64,000 nucleotides of DNA from NCBI GenBank assembly GCA_024743115.1, contig JANSXC010000012.1:124001-188000 (forward strand). Reading direction: 5' to 3'. The notes under the pieces are model-generated. The model was not told where the DNA came from and did no database searches. It worked only from the letters and a program-made list of their open reading frames with translations. This DNA is from a bacterium. Its GTDB lineage: Bacteria; Planctomycetota; UBA1135; UBA2386. The translations under genes were made by a program, and so were the position numbers. Within the stretch, counting starts at the first letter, position 1. Every line of letters starts with the position of its first letter. Below are positions 19,886 to 27,691 of the stretch, one piece after another.

Positions 19886-21016
19886 TTAGCGACCGAGGGG
19901 GGCGCCGTAAAGGGCGAGTTCCGGACTGTTCTCCGGGGCCGGTCCGGCGGACCGCGGCGCGGCGATTCGGAGCAGGCCGGGGCGGGGCGGGCCCGAAACG
20001 GCGAATCCGGGGACTCGTTCGCGCGTGGGCTCGAAGAGGCGCTCGCCGCGCAGTTCGAGGCGTGGGCTGCCCGTCGGACCGCTCTCGCCGCGGCGCCCGG
20101 CGGCGGCCGCCAGGAACGCACCCGTCACGATCGCGGGCTGCTCGACCACCACCTCGCCCGCGACGACGAGCGTAGCGTCGCATTGCAACGGCTGGCCGCC
20201 GGCCGCGCGCGCCGCACGGAATCCGAACTGCAGCCGCCCCACCCCCTCGAGCGGTTCGCCCTCACCGCGATTCGCGGGCAGAACCGCGGCGTCGCCGACC
20301 ACCGCAAGCACGAGGCGGCCATTGCCCTCGACGACGAGCGACTGGCCAAGGTAGCAGTTGCCGCGGACCAAGATCGTGGTGTCGCGTGCGATGCGCACGA
20401 CCACCGGCACGGCGCCGGGCTCCGTCCAGAGGTGACCGGGCACGACGACCACCTCGCGCGGGCAATCGAGTGCGGTGGAATCGAGCACGAAATCGGCGAG
20501 GTCCGTGCCGCCCGGCCGATGCATGAGCGCGATCGTCTCGTCCCGCCGAAACGCAACGAGGTCCTCGGCGTGAACGGCGCTCGCGAGCACCCCCGCTGCG
20601 AGCCCTGGCACCTGCCAAGAACGCGCACACCCAAAACCCTTCGGCGCGGCGCCCGGCAACAGCGGCGCGACGAACGAGTGGTCACGACCCGTCGCGAGAC
20701 GCACGTCGACGAACACACCGGCGCCGCCTTCTGGTTCTTCGAACGGCGAGACACCGACGAACACTTCACCGAGTCGATGGCTCTGCGGCGCGACGAGCAG
20801 CGCACGCGGCTCGACCTGCATCAGCACGGTGTCCGCGGCGAGGCGCGCGAACTCCGCCTCGGCAGCGGTCTGCATCCGGGCAACGTGCCCCAACGATTCC
20901 CCGACCCGAGCGAGAGACCAGGCGCCGAGCACGACCGTGATCCACGTCGCGAGCACGAGCGGTGAATCGAGCAACCAGGCCCAGCGCACCGGGCGCCGCC
21001 CCCGCCGACGGGTCAC
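19886..21016 (-). CDS. Membrane-anchored protein with beta-rich C-terminal region
   Basis: A 376-residue protein, last of a three-gene overlapping operon. The start is GTG 21016, overlapping the stop of the gene before it (GTGA). After a basic N-terminus (VTRRRGRRPVRW) comes one span (LVLATWITVVLGAWSLA), then a helix with Ala/Glu (MQTAAEAEFARLAADTVL). The remainder is rich in short beta strands (VVVRIARDTTILVRGNCYLGQSLVVEGNGRLVLAVVGDAAV), reminiscent of bactofilin or parallel-beta-helix surfaces. I see no catalytic motif. A cell-surface or pseudopilus-like role is only a guess. Confidence 0.55.
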   Translation of the reverse strand: MTRRRGRRPVRWAWLLDSPLVLATWITVVLGAWSLARVGESLGHVARMQTAAEAEFARLAADTVLMQVEPRALLVAPQSHRLGEVFVGVSPFEEPEGGAGVFVDVRLATGRDHSFVAPLLPGAAPKGFGCARSWQVPGLAAGVLASAVHAEDLVAFRRDETIALMHRPGGTDLADFVLDSTALDCPREVVVVPGHLWTEPGAVPVVVRIARDTTILVRGNCYLGQSLVVEGNGRLVLAVVGDAAVLPANRGEGEPLEGVGRLQFGFRAARAAGGQPLQCDATLVVAGEVVVEQPAIVTGAFLAAAAGRRGESGPTGSPRLELRGERLFEPTRERVPGFAVSGPPRPGLLRIAAPRSAGPAPENSPELALYGAPLGR

Positions 21017-21366
21017 GGCTTCGGCCCCATCGGCTCGAGTCCGAGAACGGGACCGACGGGAGTGTCGAGCCATACGACACGGTGGCCTGGGAACACGCCT
21101 GCGAGCGCCGAGGTCGAACCCGCCCCCACACCGGCATCCGGCACGCCTGGGCCGAGCCCACGCACGCCGTGTGGCAACCGTGGCAAATGGCCAACGCATC
21201 GTGGCGCCGCCATCGTGTGCAGATGGTCGAGTTGTGCGCCGCGCGCGGTCACGTGGCGATCGAGCCACGCGGCATCCCACTGCAACCAGAACGACACGGC
21301 CATGCCGCAGGCCAGCACACCGCCAGCGAGCGTGCGTTCCAGCAGATCGGGAAAGCGCCGGATCAC
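21013..21366 (-). CDS. Small membrane-associated hypothetical protein
   Basis: A 117-residue protein in the middle of the three-gene operon, tied to both neighbours by four-base overlaps (ATGA at its start, GTGA at its stop), which is the main evidence that it is real. One N-terminal span (LAGGVLACGMAVSFWLQW) is followed by a Gly/Pro-rich region without recognisable motifs. Confidence 0.5.
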   Translation of the reverse strand: MIRRFPDLLERTLAGGVLACGMAVSFWLQWDAAWLDRHVTARGAQLDHLHTMAAPRCVGHLPRLPHGVRGLGPGVPDAGVGAGSTSALAGVFPGHRVVWLDTPVGPVLGLEPMGPKP

Positions 21367-21902
21367 ACGTTCACTCCGATTTCGCGTTCGCCCGTCGGCC
21401 CCGCAGCGAGCGCGCCGGTGTGAGCCGACTCATCCGACTCTTCGACGGCAGTCATTCGCACGACGTCGCTGCCGACACTGGCGCCGGGCGGCGGGTTTTC
21501 GTTGAGCCATTCGAGCAGCTCGTTGCACTCACGCGCGACGGGCGTCAGCAGATCACCGCGCCGCAGGTGCACGCGGAACGCGAGGTCGCCGTGCCGCATC
21601 CGGCGCAGCGACTGCACGATGCGTTGCTCGGGGCCAACGACTCGATTTGCGACATGGAGCGACTGAAAGACCACCACCACCGCGCTCGCGACGACGAACA
21701 GCGCAGCAAACGGGACGAATAGTGTCGTCACATCCACCGGTTCGCCGGCGACCGCGGCGCGAACTTCACCATGGCAGAAGATCGCGATGGCCACGATGAC
21801 AACGACCATTGCGAGCGCCGCGAACCACATCGCGACCCGCAGGGCGGACCGCGACCGTGTTCGGTCGGTGGCGCGATGCGGGCGAGGGTCCTGAGGCTTC
21901 AT
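21363..21902 (-). CDS. Two-span membrane protein with HAMP-like domain
   Basis: A 179-residue protein with two spans (about 22-43 and 60-83) followed by a HAMP-like segment (VVGPEQRIVQSLRRMRHGDL, then FRVHLRRGDLLTPVARECNELLEWL). HAMP units relay signals across membranes in receptors; here no kinase, cyclase or chemoreceptor output follows, so the protein may act alone or with the two overlapping downstream genes. The C-terminal 50 residues are polar and variable. The start is ATG 21902; a GTG three codons upstream is the alternative. Confidence 0.65.
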   Translation of the reverse strand: MKPQDPRPHRATDRTRSRSALRVAMWFAALAMVVVIVAIAIFCHGEVRAAVAGEPVDVTTLFVPFAALFVVASAVVVVFQSLHVANRVVGPEQRIVQSLRRMRHGDLAFRVHLRRGDLLTPVARECNELLEWLNENPPPGASVGSDVVRMTAVEESDESAHTGALAAGPTGEREIGVNV

Positions 21903-22047
21903 GCGGACCACTGAGATCGGCCGAAATCACCGCGCAATGGATCGCGAGACGCGCGCATTGTCTCAGCATTGGACGCAAGGCGTTCGCCGATTCCGACCGA
22001 TGAGGGCTGCGGTTCCGGGGGTTACTTCACCGAGAACAGCACAAACC

Positions 22048-22863
22048 ATGTCCGATCCATCGAACACGCCGGCGCAGTCGCAAAGCGGCGCGAAGATCAT
22101 CGCGATCACTTCGGGTAAGGGCGGCGTCGGCAAGACGTCACTCTCCGTCAACCTTGCTTGCGAACTGTCGCGCCGTGGCCACCGCACGATCGTCGTCGAC
22201 ACCGACCTCGGCCTGGCCAACGCGCACATCCTCGCCGGCATCAAACCGCGGCTGACGCTGTCCGACTACATCGACGGCAAGGCCGAGCTCGCCGAGATCA
22301 TCGAAGACGGCCCCTGCAAGGTGAAGTTCATCAGCGGCGGCAGCGGCGTCAAAGAGATGGCCAATCTCGACGACAATGGTCGCGCCAGAATCTGCGTCGC
22401 GATCGAAGAACTACAACCGTTCTGCGACATCATCCTGCTCGATACGGGCGCGGGGGTGTCGAAGGGCGTCACGGACTTCATCACGATGGCCGAGCAGACA
22501 CTGCTCGTCACGACGAGCAACTTCGCGTCGATCGCCGACGCGTACGGCATCGTCAAGGTCATCGTACAAGACGGCTACGACCGCCCGATTCACGCGGTGG
22601 TCAATCGCGTCCGTTCGCCAGAAGAAGCCGAGCAGGTGTTCCTCAAATTGAAGGGCTGCACCGAGCGCTTTTTGGGCTTCGACCTCAACTGGCTCGGACT
22701 CCTGCCGGAGGATAGTTCCGTTGAGGGCGCGGTGTTGAAGCGCACGCCCTTCAGCGAAATCTTCCCCGGCAGCGTTGCGGCGCGATACCTGGCGAAGCTG
22801 GTGACGGGGCTCGAGCGTTACATCGGGCCGCCGAAATCTGCTCCGCAGGCCGCCAAGAGCTGA
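22048..22863 (+). CDS. MinD/ParA-family ATPase (FlhG/YlxH-like)
   Basis: A 271-residue P-loop ATPase of the deviant Walker A type: ITSGKGGVGKTSLSVNLACEL, then VDTDLGLANAHILAGI, and Walker B IILLDTGAGVSKGV. The VDTDLGLANAHIL stretch is typical of FlhG/FleN-like proteins, which position flagella or other polar machines. No flagellar gene is seen. The C-terminus lacks a clear MinD amphipathic helix. An HU-like gene follows 62 bases downstream. Chromosome or organelle positioning is the likely general role. Confidence 0.85.
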   Translation: MSDPSNTPAQSQSGAKIIAITSGKGGVGKTSLSVNLACELSRRGHRTIVVDTDLGLANAHILAGIKPRLTLSDYIDGKAELAEIIEDGPCKVKFISGGSGVKEMANLDDNGRARICVAIEELQPFCDIILLDTGAGVSKGVTDFITMAEQTLLVTTSNFASIADAYGIVKVIVQDGYDRPIHAVVNRVRSPEEAEQVFLKLKGCTERFLGFDLNWLGLLPEDSSVEGAVLKRTPFSEIFPGSVAARYLAKLVTGLERYIGPPKSAPQAAKS

Positions 22864-22925
22864 CGGAGAGGGGAAAGGAAAAGGGAGGCGGGACCGACCC
22901 GTCATCACAAGGGAAAGAGGAAGAG

Positions 22926-23354
22926 ATGACCCGCATGACGAAGCAGGATGCGATGGATCGCACGGATCAGGCGACGGGCCAACCGGCAGCGGCCGAAGAG
23001 GCGTTCGGCCGACAGGCCAACAAGGGAATACTGGCGGATCAAATCGCGGCGGAACTGAACGTTCCGCGGCGCACGGCCGCTCGCGTGCTCGATGCCGTCC
23101 TGGACTCGGTGTCCGATCTGCTGCGTGCGCGCGGCAAGGTCGCCGTGAAGGGGTTCGGCACGTTCGAACGTCGCATTCGCAAGGGGCGGGCCTACAAGCA
23201 CCCGCTGACCGGCGAGAGCATCGACGTCGCCAACAAGGAGACCGTGATCTTCAAGCCGAGTGACCAGCTCATTGCCGAGACCCGCAGCAACGCGGCGCCG
23301 AAGGCGAAGAAGCAGCAGGGTCAGCCGACCGACGACATCCTGTTCAAGGGCTAG
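22926..23354 (+). CDS. HU/IHF-family DNA-binding protein with extended termini
   Basis: A 142-residue protein whose core (about 33-122) is the HU/IHF fold: ILADQIAAELNVPRRTAARVL, then VAVKGFGTFERRIRKGRAYKHPLTGE, the DNA-gripping beta arm, and VIFKPSDQLI. The usual HU is about 90 residues; here about 30 polar residues precede the fold and about 20 follow it (Lys/Gln-rich, ending DDILFKG). AGAGGAAGAG stands directly before the ATG. It would bend or compact DNA. Two strong hairpins follow the stop. Confidence 0.92.
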   Translation: MTRMTKQDAMDRTDQATGQPAAAEEAFGRQANKGILADQIAAELNVPRRTAARVLDAVLDSVSDLLRARGKVAVKGFGTFERRIRKGRAYKHPLTGESIDVANKETVIFKPSDQLIAETRSNAAPKAKKQQGQPTDDILFKG

Positions 23355-23412
23355 TCGTCGGCGGGCGGGACTGCCGCGACCTTTCGCCGGTCGAGCACCC
23401 GCAATACCGACC

Positions 23413-23464
23413 ATCACCCGCACGGGTGATTCCCGAGGAGGCCTCGCACCGCGAGGCCTCCTCG
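23413..23464 (+). terminator. Two tandem perfect hairpins after the HU-like gene
   Basis: An 8-bp inverted repeat (23413-23420 with 23423-23430, loop CA) is followed at once by a perfect 14-bp one (23434-23447 with 23451-23464, loop ACC). There is no T-run, only TTG after the second. They end the MinD-like/HU-like unit and lie 75 bases before the next start. Confidence 0.75.
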
Positions 23465-23523
23465 TTGCATGAGTTGTGGCGGCGCTTTTCGTTGCACATG
23501 CCGCGATTCGGCGGCGCCGCCGC

Positions 23524-23529
23524 TATCCT
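23524..23529 (+). promoter_or_regulatory. Putative -10 element TATCCT
   Basis: TATCCT nine bases before the GTG of the nitrilase-family gene; the following CTTC is shared with the 53341 and 54404 promoters. It would give a leader of about three bases. Confidence 0.4.
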
Positions 23530-23538
23530 CTTCGCATC

Positions 23539-24426
23539 GTGACGGATCACGACGACGACCATCAGCCACTCTACGCCGCGTGCGTGCAGTTCGACGTGCG
23601 CCCCGGCGACGTCGCCGAGAACCTCGTCGCGATGCGCGCCGGGATCGCCGAGGCCGTGGACGGCGAAGCGCGCCTCTGCGTGCTGCCCGAACTGTGGTCG
23701 ACCTCGTTCCTGGAGTCTTACCCCGACGATCTCGTCGCCGAGATCCAGAGCGCGGAGACCGAACTGCGGGAGCTGTCGCGCGAGCACCAGCTCGTCACGG
23801 TCGGCAGCTCGATCGAGGTCGATGGCGACCAGGTGTTCAACACCGCCCACGTCTACGACAACGGCGAGACGGTCGGCACCTACCGCAAGATGCACCTGTT
23901 CTCGCCCAACGCCGAGGACCGCCATCATCACGCGGGCGACGAACCACTCGTCGCGGACACCAGCGTCGGGCGCCTCGGCGTGCTGATCTGTTACGACCTC
24001 CGCTTCCCGGAACTGTCGCGCTACTACTTCCACAACGAGGTCGAGATGCTCGTCGTGCCCGGGCAATGGCCCGAGGCCCGCTCGCAACACTGGCGCACGC
24101 TGCTGCGCGCCCGCGCGATCGAGAACGAGATGTTCGTGATCGGCTGCAACCGCACCGGCCAGGAACCCTCGCTCAAGAACGGCGAACCCATGCCGTTTCC
24201 CGGCGACGGCCGCATCGTCGATCCGACCGGCCAGATCCTCGCGTCCGGCACCGGCGACGCCGGTGCCGTAGTCGCGGAGATCGAACGCAAGAAGGTGCGC
24301 ACCATGCGACGGATTCTGCCGCTACAGCGCGACCTGCGACCGAGCGTGTATCGCCGCCTGTTCGACGCGACGTGGGAGCGCATGAACGAGCATGCGCGCG
24401 AGAACGATCCCGAGCGCACGAGCTAA
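23539..24426 (+). CDS. Carbon-nitrogen hydrolase (omega-amidase/nitrilase superfamily)
   Basis: A 295-residue amidase. The Glu-Lys-Cys triad is visible: Glu51 in LPELW, Lys117 in TYRKMHLF and Cys151 in ICYDLRFPEL. CYDLRFPEL and RARAIENEMFVIGCNRTG resemble omega-amidases, which hydrolyse alpha-ketoglutaramate or alpha-ketosuccinamate in methionine salvage and glutamine transamination; other substrates are possible. I chose GTG 23539 (VTDHDDDHQPLYAACVQFD) because the domain begins just after it and a candidate -10 box precedes it. It converges with the 24423 gene, the stops overlapping by four bases. Confidence 0.88.
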   Translation: MTDHDDDHQPLYAACVQFDVRPGDVAENLVAMRAGIAEAVDGEARLCVLPELWSTSFLESYPDDLVAEIQSAETELRELSREHQLVTVGSSIEVDGDQVFNTAHVYDNGETVGTYRKMHLFSPNAEDRHHHAGDEPLVADTSVGRLGVLICYDLRFPELSRYYFHNEVEMLVVPGQWPEARSQHWRTLLRARAIENEMFVIGCNRTGQEPSLKNGEPMPFPGDGRIVDPTGQILASGTGDAGAVVAEIERKKVRTMRRILPLQRDLRPSVYRRLFDATWERMNEHARENDPERTS

Positions 24427-24746
24427 CGCAGCGTCGGGTTGTCTGCGGTGTCGCGCTCGAACTGCCGCGCCGCGCGCTCGCCCCGGAGGTCGAGGTCCAC
24501 GGTCCAGTGCGCCACCCACCACGGCGTCGGCGCCTCAGCCGGCCGGCTGACGGCGGCGCGCACGACGCGCCGTTCGAGCCAGAACGGCAACCCGAGCCAG
24601 CCGACGATCAAGATCGCTCCGAGGATCCACGCATGCTGCACACCGAGTGCAAGCGCCGTGAAGGCGCCGCCTACGCCAACGAGGCAACCAAGAACCCCGA
24701 GCTCGAAGCGTAGTGCACCGCTGGCCCTGATCCGTCGCGTTGGCAT
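24423..24746 (-). CDS. Small two-span membrane protein
   Basis: A 107-residue protein with two hydrophobic spans (about 14-35 and 39-56), a short basic loop (LERRVVRAAVSRP) and a C-terminal WWVAHWTVDLDLRGERAARQFERDT segment. No family is recognised. TACACT, a candidate -10 box, ends nine bases before the ATG. Confidence 0.5.
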   Translation of the reverse strand: MPTRRIRASGALRFELGVLGCLVGVGGAFTALALGVQHAWILGAILIVGWLGLPFWLERRVVRAAVSRPAEAPTPWWVAHWTVDLDLRGERAARQFERDTADNPTLR

Positions 24747-24755
24747 CTGGGTTCG

Positions 24756-24761
24756 AGTGTA
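24756..24761 (-). promoter_or_regulatory. Putative -10 element TACACT
   Basis: The minus strand reads TACACT nine bases before the ATG of the 24423-24746 gene, in line with the TANNNT pattern. Confidence 0.35.
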
Positions 24762-24795
24762 GCTGACCGCACTTGGACAGACAGCCGGACAAGCA

Positions 24796-25206
24796 TCACC
24801 GCGGCAAGAGGGTCGCGATCGCGCCCGGCTCCGGCTCGAGATGTGCGAGCGTTCCGACGAACCGATCGACGGCCGCAGGCTCCACCAAGATTTGCAGCGT
24901 CGCTGTCTCAGGCAACTCTTCGTTGCGGAACTTCTCAGCCTGAATCTCCGCGACGACCCTCACCAGTCCGCCATTCTCAGTCATCCATGATGTCTTGACC
25001 GAACCCGTGCCAGCTCCGAAGTCGAAGCGCCGCCGATCATCGGCACGCTGCGGGAAGCCGCGGATCGCATTCGCGAACTGGAGGAGCACGTCAGGTGGTC
25101 CATAGCAGTCCGCCACCCCGGCAAAACGACCATTCGCCACGGTGATACGAAGCTCCACGATGTGCTCGTCACGCCAGATCACTTCGAGCGTGAGTCCCTC
25201 GTTCAT
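24796..25206 (-). CDS. Conserved hypothetical protein (beta-sandwich type)
   Basis: A 136-residue cytoplasmic protein. It begins MNEGLTLEVIWRDEHIVELRI and continues VANGRFAGVADCYGPPDVLLQFANAIRGFPQRADDRRRFDFG. This pattern (vEl.v...ngrF.G....Y.....L..fA..L.GFP...D.R.f..G) is one I recall from small uncharacterised proteins in many bacteria. No catalytic residues stand out. The ATG overlaps the stop of the membrane-protein gene upstream (ATGA), so the pair is cotranslated. Confidence 0.65.
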   Translation of the reverse strand: MNEGLTLEVIWRDEHIVELRITVANGRFAGVADCYGPPDVLLQFANAIRGFPQRADDRRRFDFGAGTGSVKTSWMTENGGLVRVVAEIQAEKFRNEELPETATLQILVEPAAVDRFVGTLAHLEPEPGAIATLLPR

Positions 25207-25823
25207 GACCCGTCTCCGACCGCGGAACGGGAAGCCGACAGCCGCCCGTGAGTGAACAACGCAATTGCAGGCCCCCAGAGTACGAACAGGGACAGCAGCT
25301 GCAATCCGAGCGACGGGCCGACCAGCGGAGTCATCGCATAGAGCAGCGTCGCGCCGTCCCCCGCGCCCATCCAAACGTTCCACGAGATGTAGCCGATCGG
25401 GATCAACGGGGCCGCAAGCTGCAGACCGAGCAGGCACCAGCTCCAACCGCTACGCCCCCGCACGAGCTGCCAGCCACAGATCGCCAACCAGACGCACTGC
25501 GCGATGCACACGATCTGCAGCCCGGTGACGTCCGGCACTTGACCACCCGCCTCGATCACGAGATCGCGTTCCTGCAGCGAATCGAACCGAATCAACGAAC
25601 GCACGGCCTGCCACAACCCCCACCCCGCCAGAAAGCCAGCCGTCCAACCGACCGCCGAGAGCACCTGGCGCGGTGAGCCCAGCAACAGGGCGGCCAGCGC
25701 GATGACTCCGAACACCAGCGACAGCAGGTACGAGCCGAGCAGCACCACGGCCAGTCCGGTCCCCGCGATCGCGAGGAACGCGGCGCTACCAAGCCACGGA
25801 TTCGGCGGTTCGAGTCTCTGCAT
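25203..25823 (-). CDS. Multi-span membrane protein of unknown function
   Basis: A 206-residue protein with about six hydrophobic segments (for example LGSAAFLAIAGTGLAVVLLG, VFGVIALAALLLG, LLSLFVLWGPAIALFTHG). No known transporter or enzyme motif is seen. GAGG stands a few bases before the ATG. It is coupled to the small cytoplasmic protein downstream; the two may form a unit. Confidence 0.6.
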   Translation of the reverse strand: MQRLEPPNPWLGSAAFLAIAGTGLAVVLLGSYLLSLVFGVIALAALLLGSPRQVLSAVGWTAGFLAGWGLWQAVRSLIRFDSLQERDLVIEAGGQVPDVTGLQIVCIAQCVWLAICGWQLVRGRSGWSWCLLGLQLAAPLIPIGYISWNVWMGAGDGATLLYAMTPLVGPSLGLQLLSLFVLWGPAIALFTHGRLSASRSAVGDGS

Positions 25824-25861
25824 TGCCCTCGATTGAGCCCTCCACTCGATGCCGCGCGGAC

Positions 25862-26287
25862 TCAGTCGGCTGCCGAGCGAACCTGCTCGATCATCGCGCA
25901 GGCAGAACGGAACAGCCCGTGCACGTCAACCGCCTCCCCCTGCTCGATCCGCTTCGAGATCGTCGTTAGGGGGAACAGCCGGATCGAAGTGCCATCGACC
26001 ACGAGCGCAGGGTCGCGCCCGTACTCGTCCTCGATCGCGACCCATCGCATCGCGAGCTGCTGCGCGAGCGCATCGCCAAACGTCACTCCGAGACTCTGCA
26101 GCTTGACCGTCTCGCTCGGCGCCACCCAACCGTTCTGGAGAATGGTGTCCAGGAGCACGAGCTTGCCCTCGAGAGTCTCATACTTGCTGCGCGCTCCTTC
26201 GTCGTAGTGCGCACGAACCCAAGACCGTTTGGCTTCGAGGTCGGCCAGCTCGCGCTCGTCGAGATCGTGTTGTTCGAACTCCGTCAT
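25862..26287 (-). CDS. DUF3806-like protein
   Basis: A 141-residue protein that matches what I recall of DUF3806: LVLLDTILQNGWV, then LQSLGVTFGDALAQQLAMRWVAIEDEYGRDPAL, and FPLTTISKRIEQGE. The function of this family is not known. It overlaps the SpoU methyltransferase gene by four bases and so is probably made with it. Confidence 0.7.
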   Translation of the reverse strand: MTEFEQHDLDERELADLEAKRSWVRAHYDEGARSKYETLEGKLVLLDTILQNGWVAPSETVKLQSLGVTFGDALAQQLAMRWVAIEDEYGRDPALVVDGTSIRLFPLTTISKRIEQGEAVDVHGLFRSACAMIEQVRSAAD

Positions 26288-26829
26288 GATTCCGCGTCGG
26301 ATTCTACACCGACGTCACCGGCCAACGAGCGCAGTCGCCGCTCGGGATACTTGCGCCCGGTGGCCAGAAGCGCGCCACCGCCACCGCGACGAACGTCGAA
26401 CGCCACCATGCCGTGCGCGATCGCCACGTTGAGCGAACCGACGGCCCCGAACTGCGGGATGCGCACGACCTGATCGCAGCGCGCCAAGAACGCATCCGTG
26501 AGCACGGTGCGCTCGTTGCCGAACACGAGGGCCGGTCGTTCGGACCAGTCGATCGAACCGAGTTCCGCGGCTTGCGGCCGAATCTCGATCGCAACTGGCG
26601 CAAACCCGAGCTCGTCACACCACTCGAAGAACGCGGCCTCCTCGTCGAGGTAAACGATGTCGCACTGCCGCTCCAGCTTGCGCGAGAACGCCTGCGTGCT
26701 CTTGCGAAACTGCCAAGGCCGTTCCTGCCCCACCATGACGAGCGGGCCGCCGCCCATCGCGACGTGCGTGCGGACGATCGACCCGACGTTCTGCGGGCTC
26801 TTCAGTTCATGTAGGACGGTGGCGAACAC
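26284..26829 (-). CDS. SpoU-family (SPOUT) RNA 2'-O-methyltransferase
   Basis: A 181-residue member of the TrmH/SpoU superfamily, which forms a trefoil knot and methylates ribose 2'-OH of tRNA or rRNA with SAM. The three motifs are present: motif 1 SPQNVGSIVRT, motif 2 ALVFGNE, and motif 3 VVRIPQFGAVGSLNVAIAHGM. There is no N-terminal RNA-binding extension, so it resembles the single-domain TrmL/TrmH class. The target base cannot be told. The start is GTG 26829, with TAGGCT exactly six bases ahead, although the 26847 gene ends only 17 bases upstream. Confidence 0.9.
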   Translation of the reverse strand: MFATVLHELKSPQNVGSIVRTHVAMGGGPLVMVGQERPWQFRKSTQAFSRKLERQCDIVYLDEEAAFFEWCDELGFAPVAIEIRPQAAELGSIDWSERPALVFGNERTVLTDAFLARCDQVVRIPQFGAVGSLNVAIAHGMVAFDVRRGGGGALLATGRKYPERRLRSLAGDVGVESDAES

Positions 26830-26835
26830 GCCGTC

Positions 26836-26841
26836 AGCCTA
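26836..26841 (-). promoter_or_regulatory. Putative -10 element TAGGCT, leaderless GTG
   Basis: The minus strand reads TAGGCT, then GACGGC, then GTG. The six-base gap places +1 on the start codon, so this looks like a leaderless promoter. Confidence 0.45.
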
Positions 26842-26846
26842 ACCGT

Positions 26847-27659
26847 TCACGTCGACGTGCCGTCGAACTGCACCCAGTGACCGGCCAACGCTTCGTCGAC
26901 GTCATGGACATCGTGCAGCCGCAAATGGCGTAAGAACGCGGCGACGGCGTTCAATTGCTCGGCAGTGAGCAAGCCGAATCGTCGCCCCTCCGGGTCGGTG
27001 TCGGACTCGAGCGAGAAGATGGTCGAAGCCGCCGAGTTCGACATGTCACCCGGATGGCGCAGCATCCAGACCATGTGCGCGGCGAGGTAGTAGCGCCAGC
27101 TCACGGGATCGAGGTAGGTGAGCGCATTCGGACATTCCTGAATCCACTCGTCCTTGACCGCCTCCCAACTGTCCTCCGTGTCGATCACGCGTGCGTTCGC
27201 CCGCACTTCCTCGGTGGCGTAGTCGTCCATCGCCTGCGCTTCGTGCAACGTGATCGCACCGCGCGGCACGGCCTCGAACGCGGCGCGGATCCCTGCGATC
27301 ACCCGCTGCGGATCACCCGAACCGATCGCATCGCGCATCACCCGCTCGAACGCGGCCACCGCCAGTTCCAGCGCGGCCTGACGCCCGTCGGCGGCAAACT
27401 CGCTCGGCTCGAACTCCTCGTCGGCATCCAGCAACTTGGTCCGCTCGAGCAACAGGAGCTCTTCGACCGCCCCCGTCGTTATTCCGGCCAGCCGAGCCGA
27501 TTCGATCTGCCACAACCGCACCCGGAACAGACTGCGATCATGCTGCGCCTGGAACAGTTCGATCCGGGTCGGCAGCACGTCCCCCACCGGCGTATGCGCG
27601 GTGAGTTCGAGGACATCGGTCCGTCGAAAGACGGCGTAGTCGACAGGAGAAGGGTTCAT
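26847..27659 (-). CDS. Hypothetical protein, DUF6714-like C-terminal half
   Basis: A 270-residue cytoplasmic protein. The first 110 residues have no family I know. The second half (GAITLHEAQAMDDYATEEVRA; LTYLDPVSWRYYLAAHMVWML; RFGLLTAEQLNAVAAFLRHL) resembles small proteins of unknown function around DUF6714, where a L.yldp.gwRyYL.a core is kept; the DUF number is from memory. I start at ATG 27659; a candidate -10 box (TAGAGT) overlaps the upstream gene's stop. The short gene upstream shares the RFG.L.A..... FLR.. ending. Confidence 0.55.
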   Translation of the reverse strand: MNPSPVDYAVFRRTDVLELTAHTPVGDVLPTRIELFQAQHDRSLFRVRLWQIESARLAGITTGAVEELLLLERTKLLDADEEFEPSEFAADGRQAALELAVAAFERVMRDAIGSGDPQRVIAGIRAAFEAVPRGAITLHEAQAMDDYATEEVRANARVIDTEDSWEAVKDEWIQECPNALTYLDPVSWRYYLAAHMVWMLRHPGDMSNSAASTIFSLESDTDPEGRRFGLLTAEQLNAVAAFLRHLRLHDVHDVDEALAGHWVQFDGTST

Positions 27660-27685
27660 GACACGCGGCGACAACAGCCAGCGGG

Positions 27686-27691
27686 ACTCTA
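27686..27691 (-). promoter_or_regulatory. Putative -10 element TAGAGT
   Basis: The minus strand reads TAGAGT 26 bases before ATG 27659, overlapping the stop codon of the 27689-28168 gene. Confidence 0.3.
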
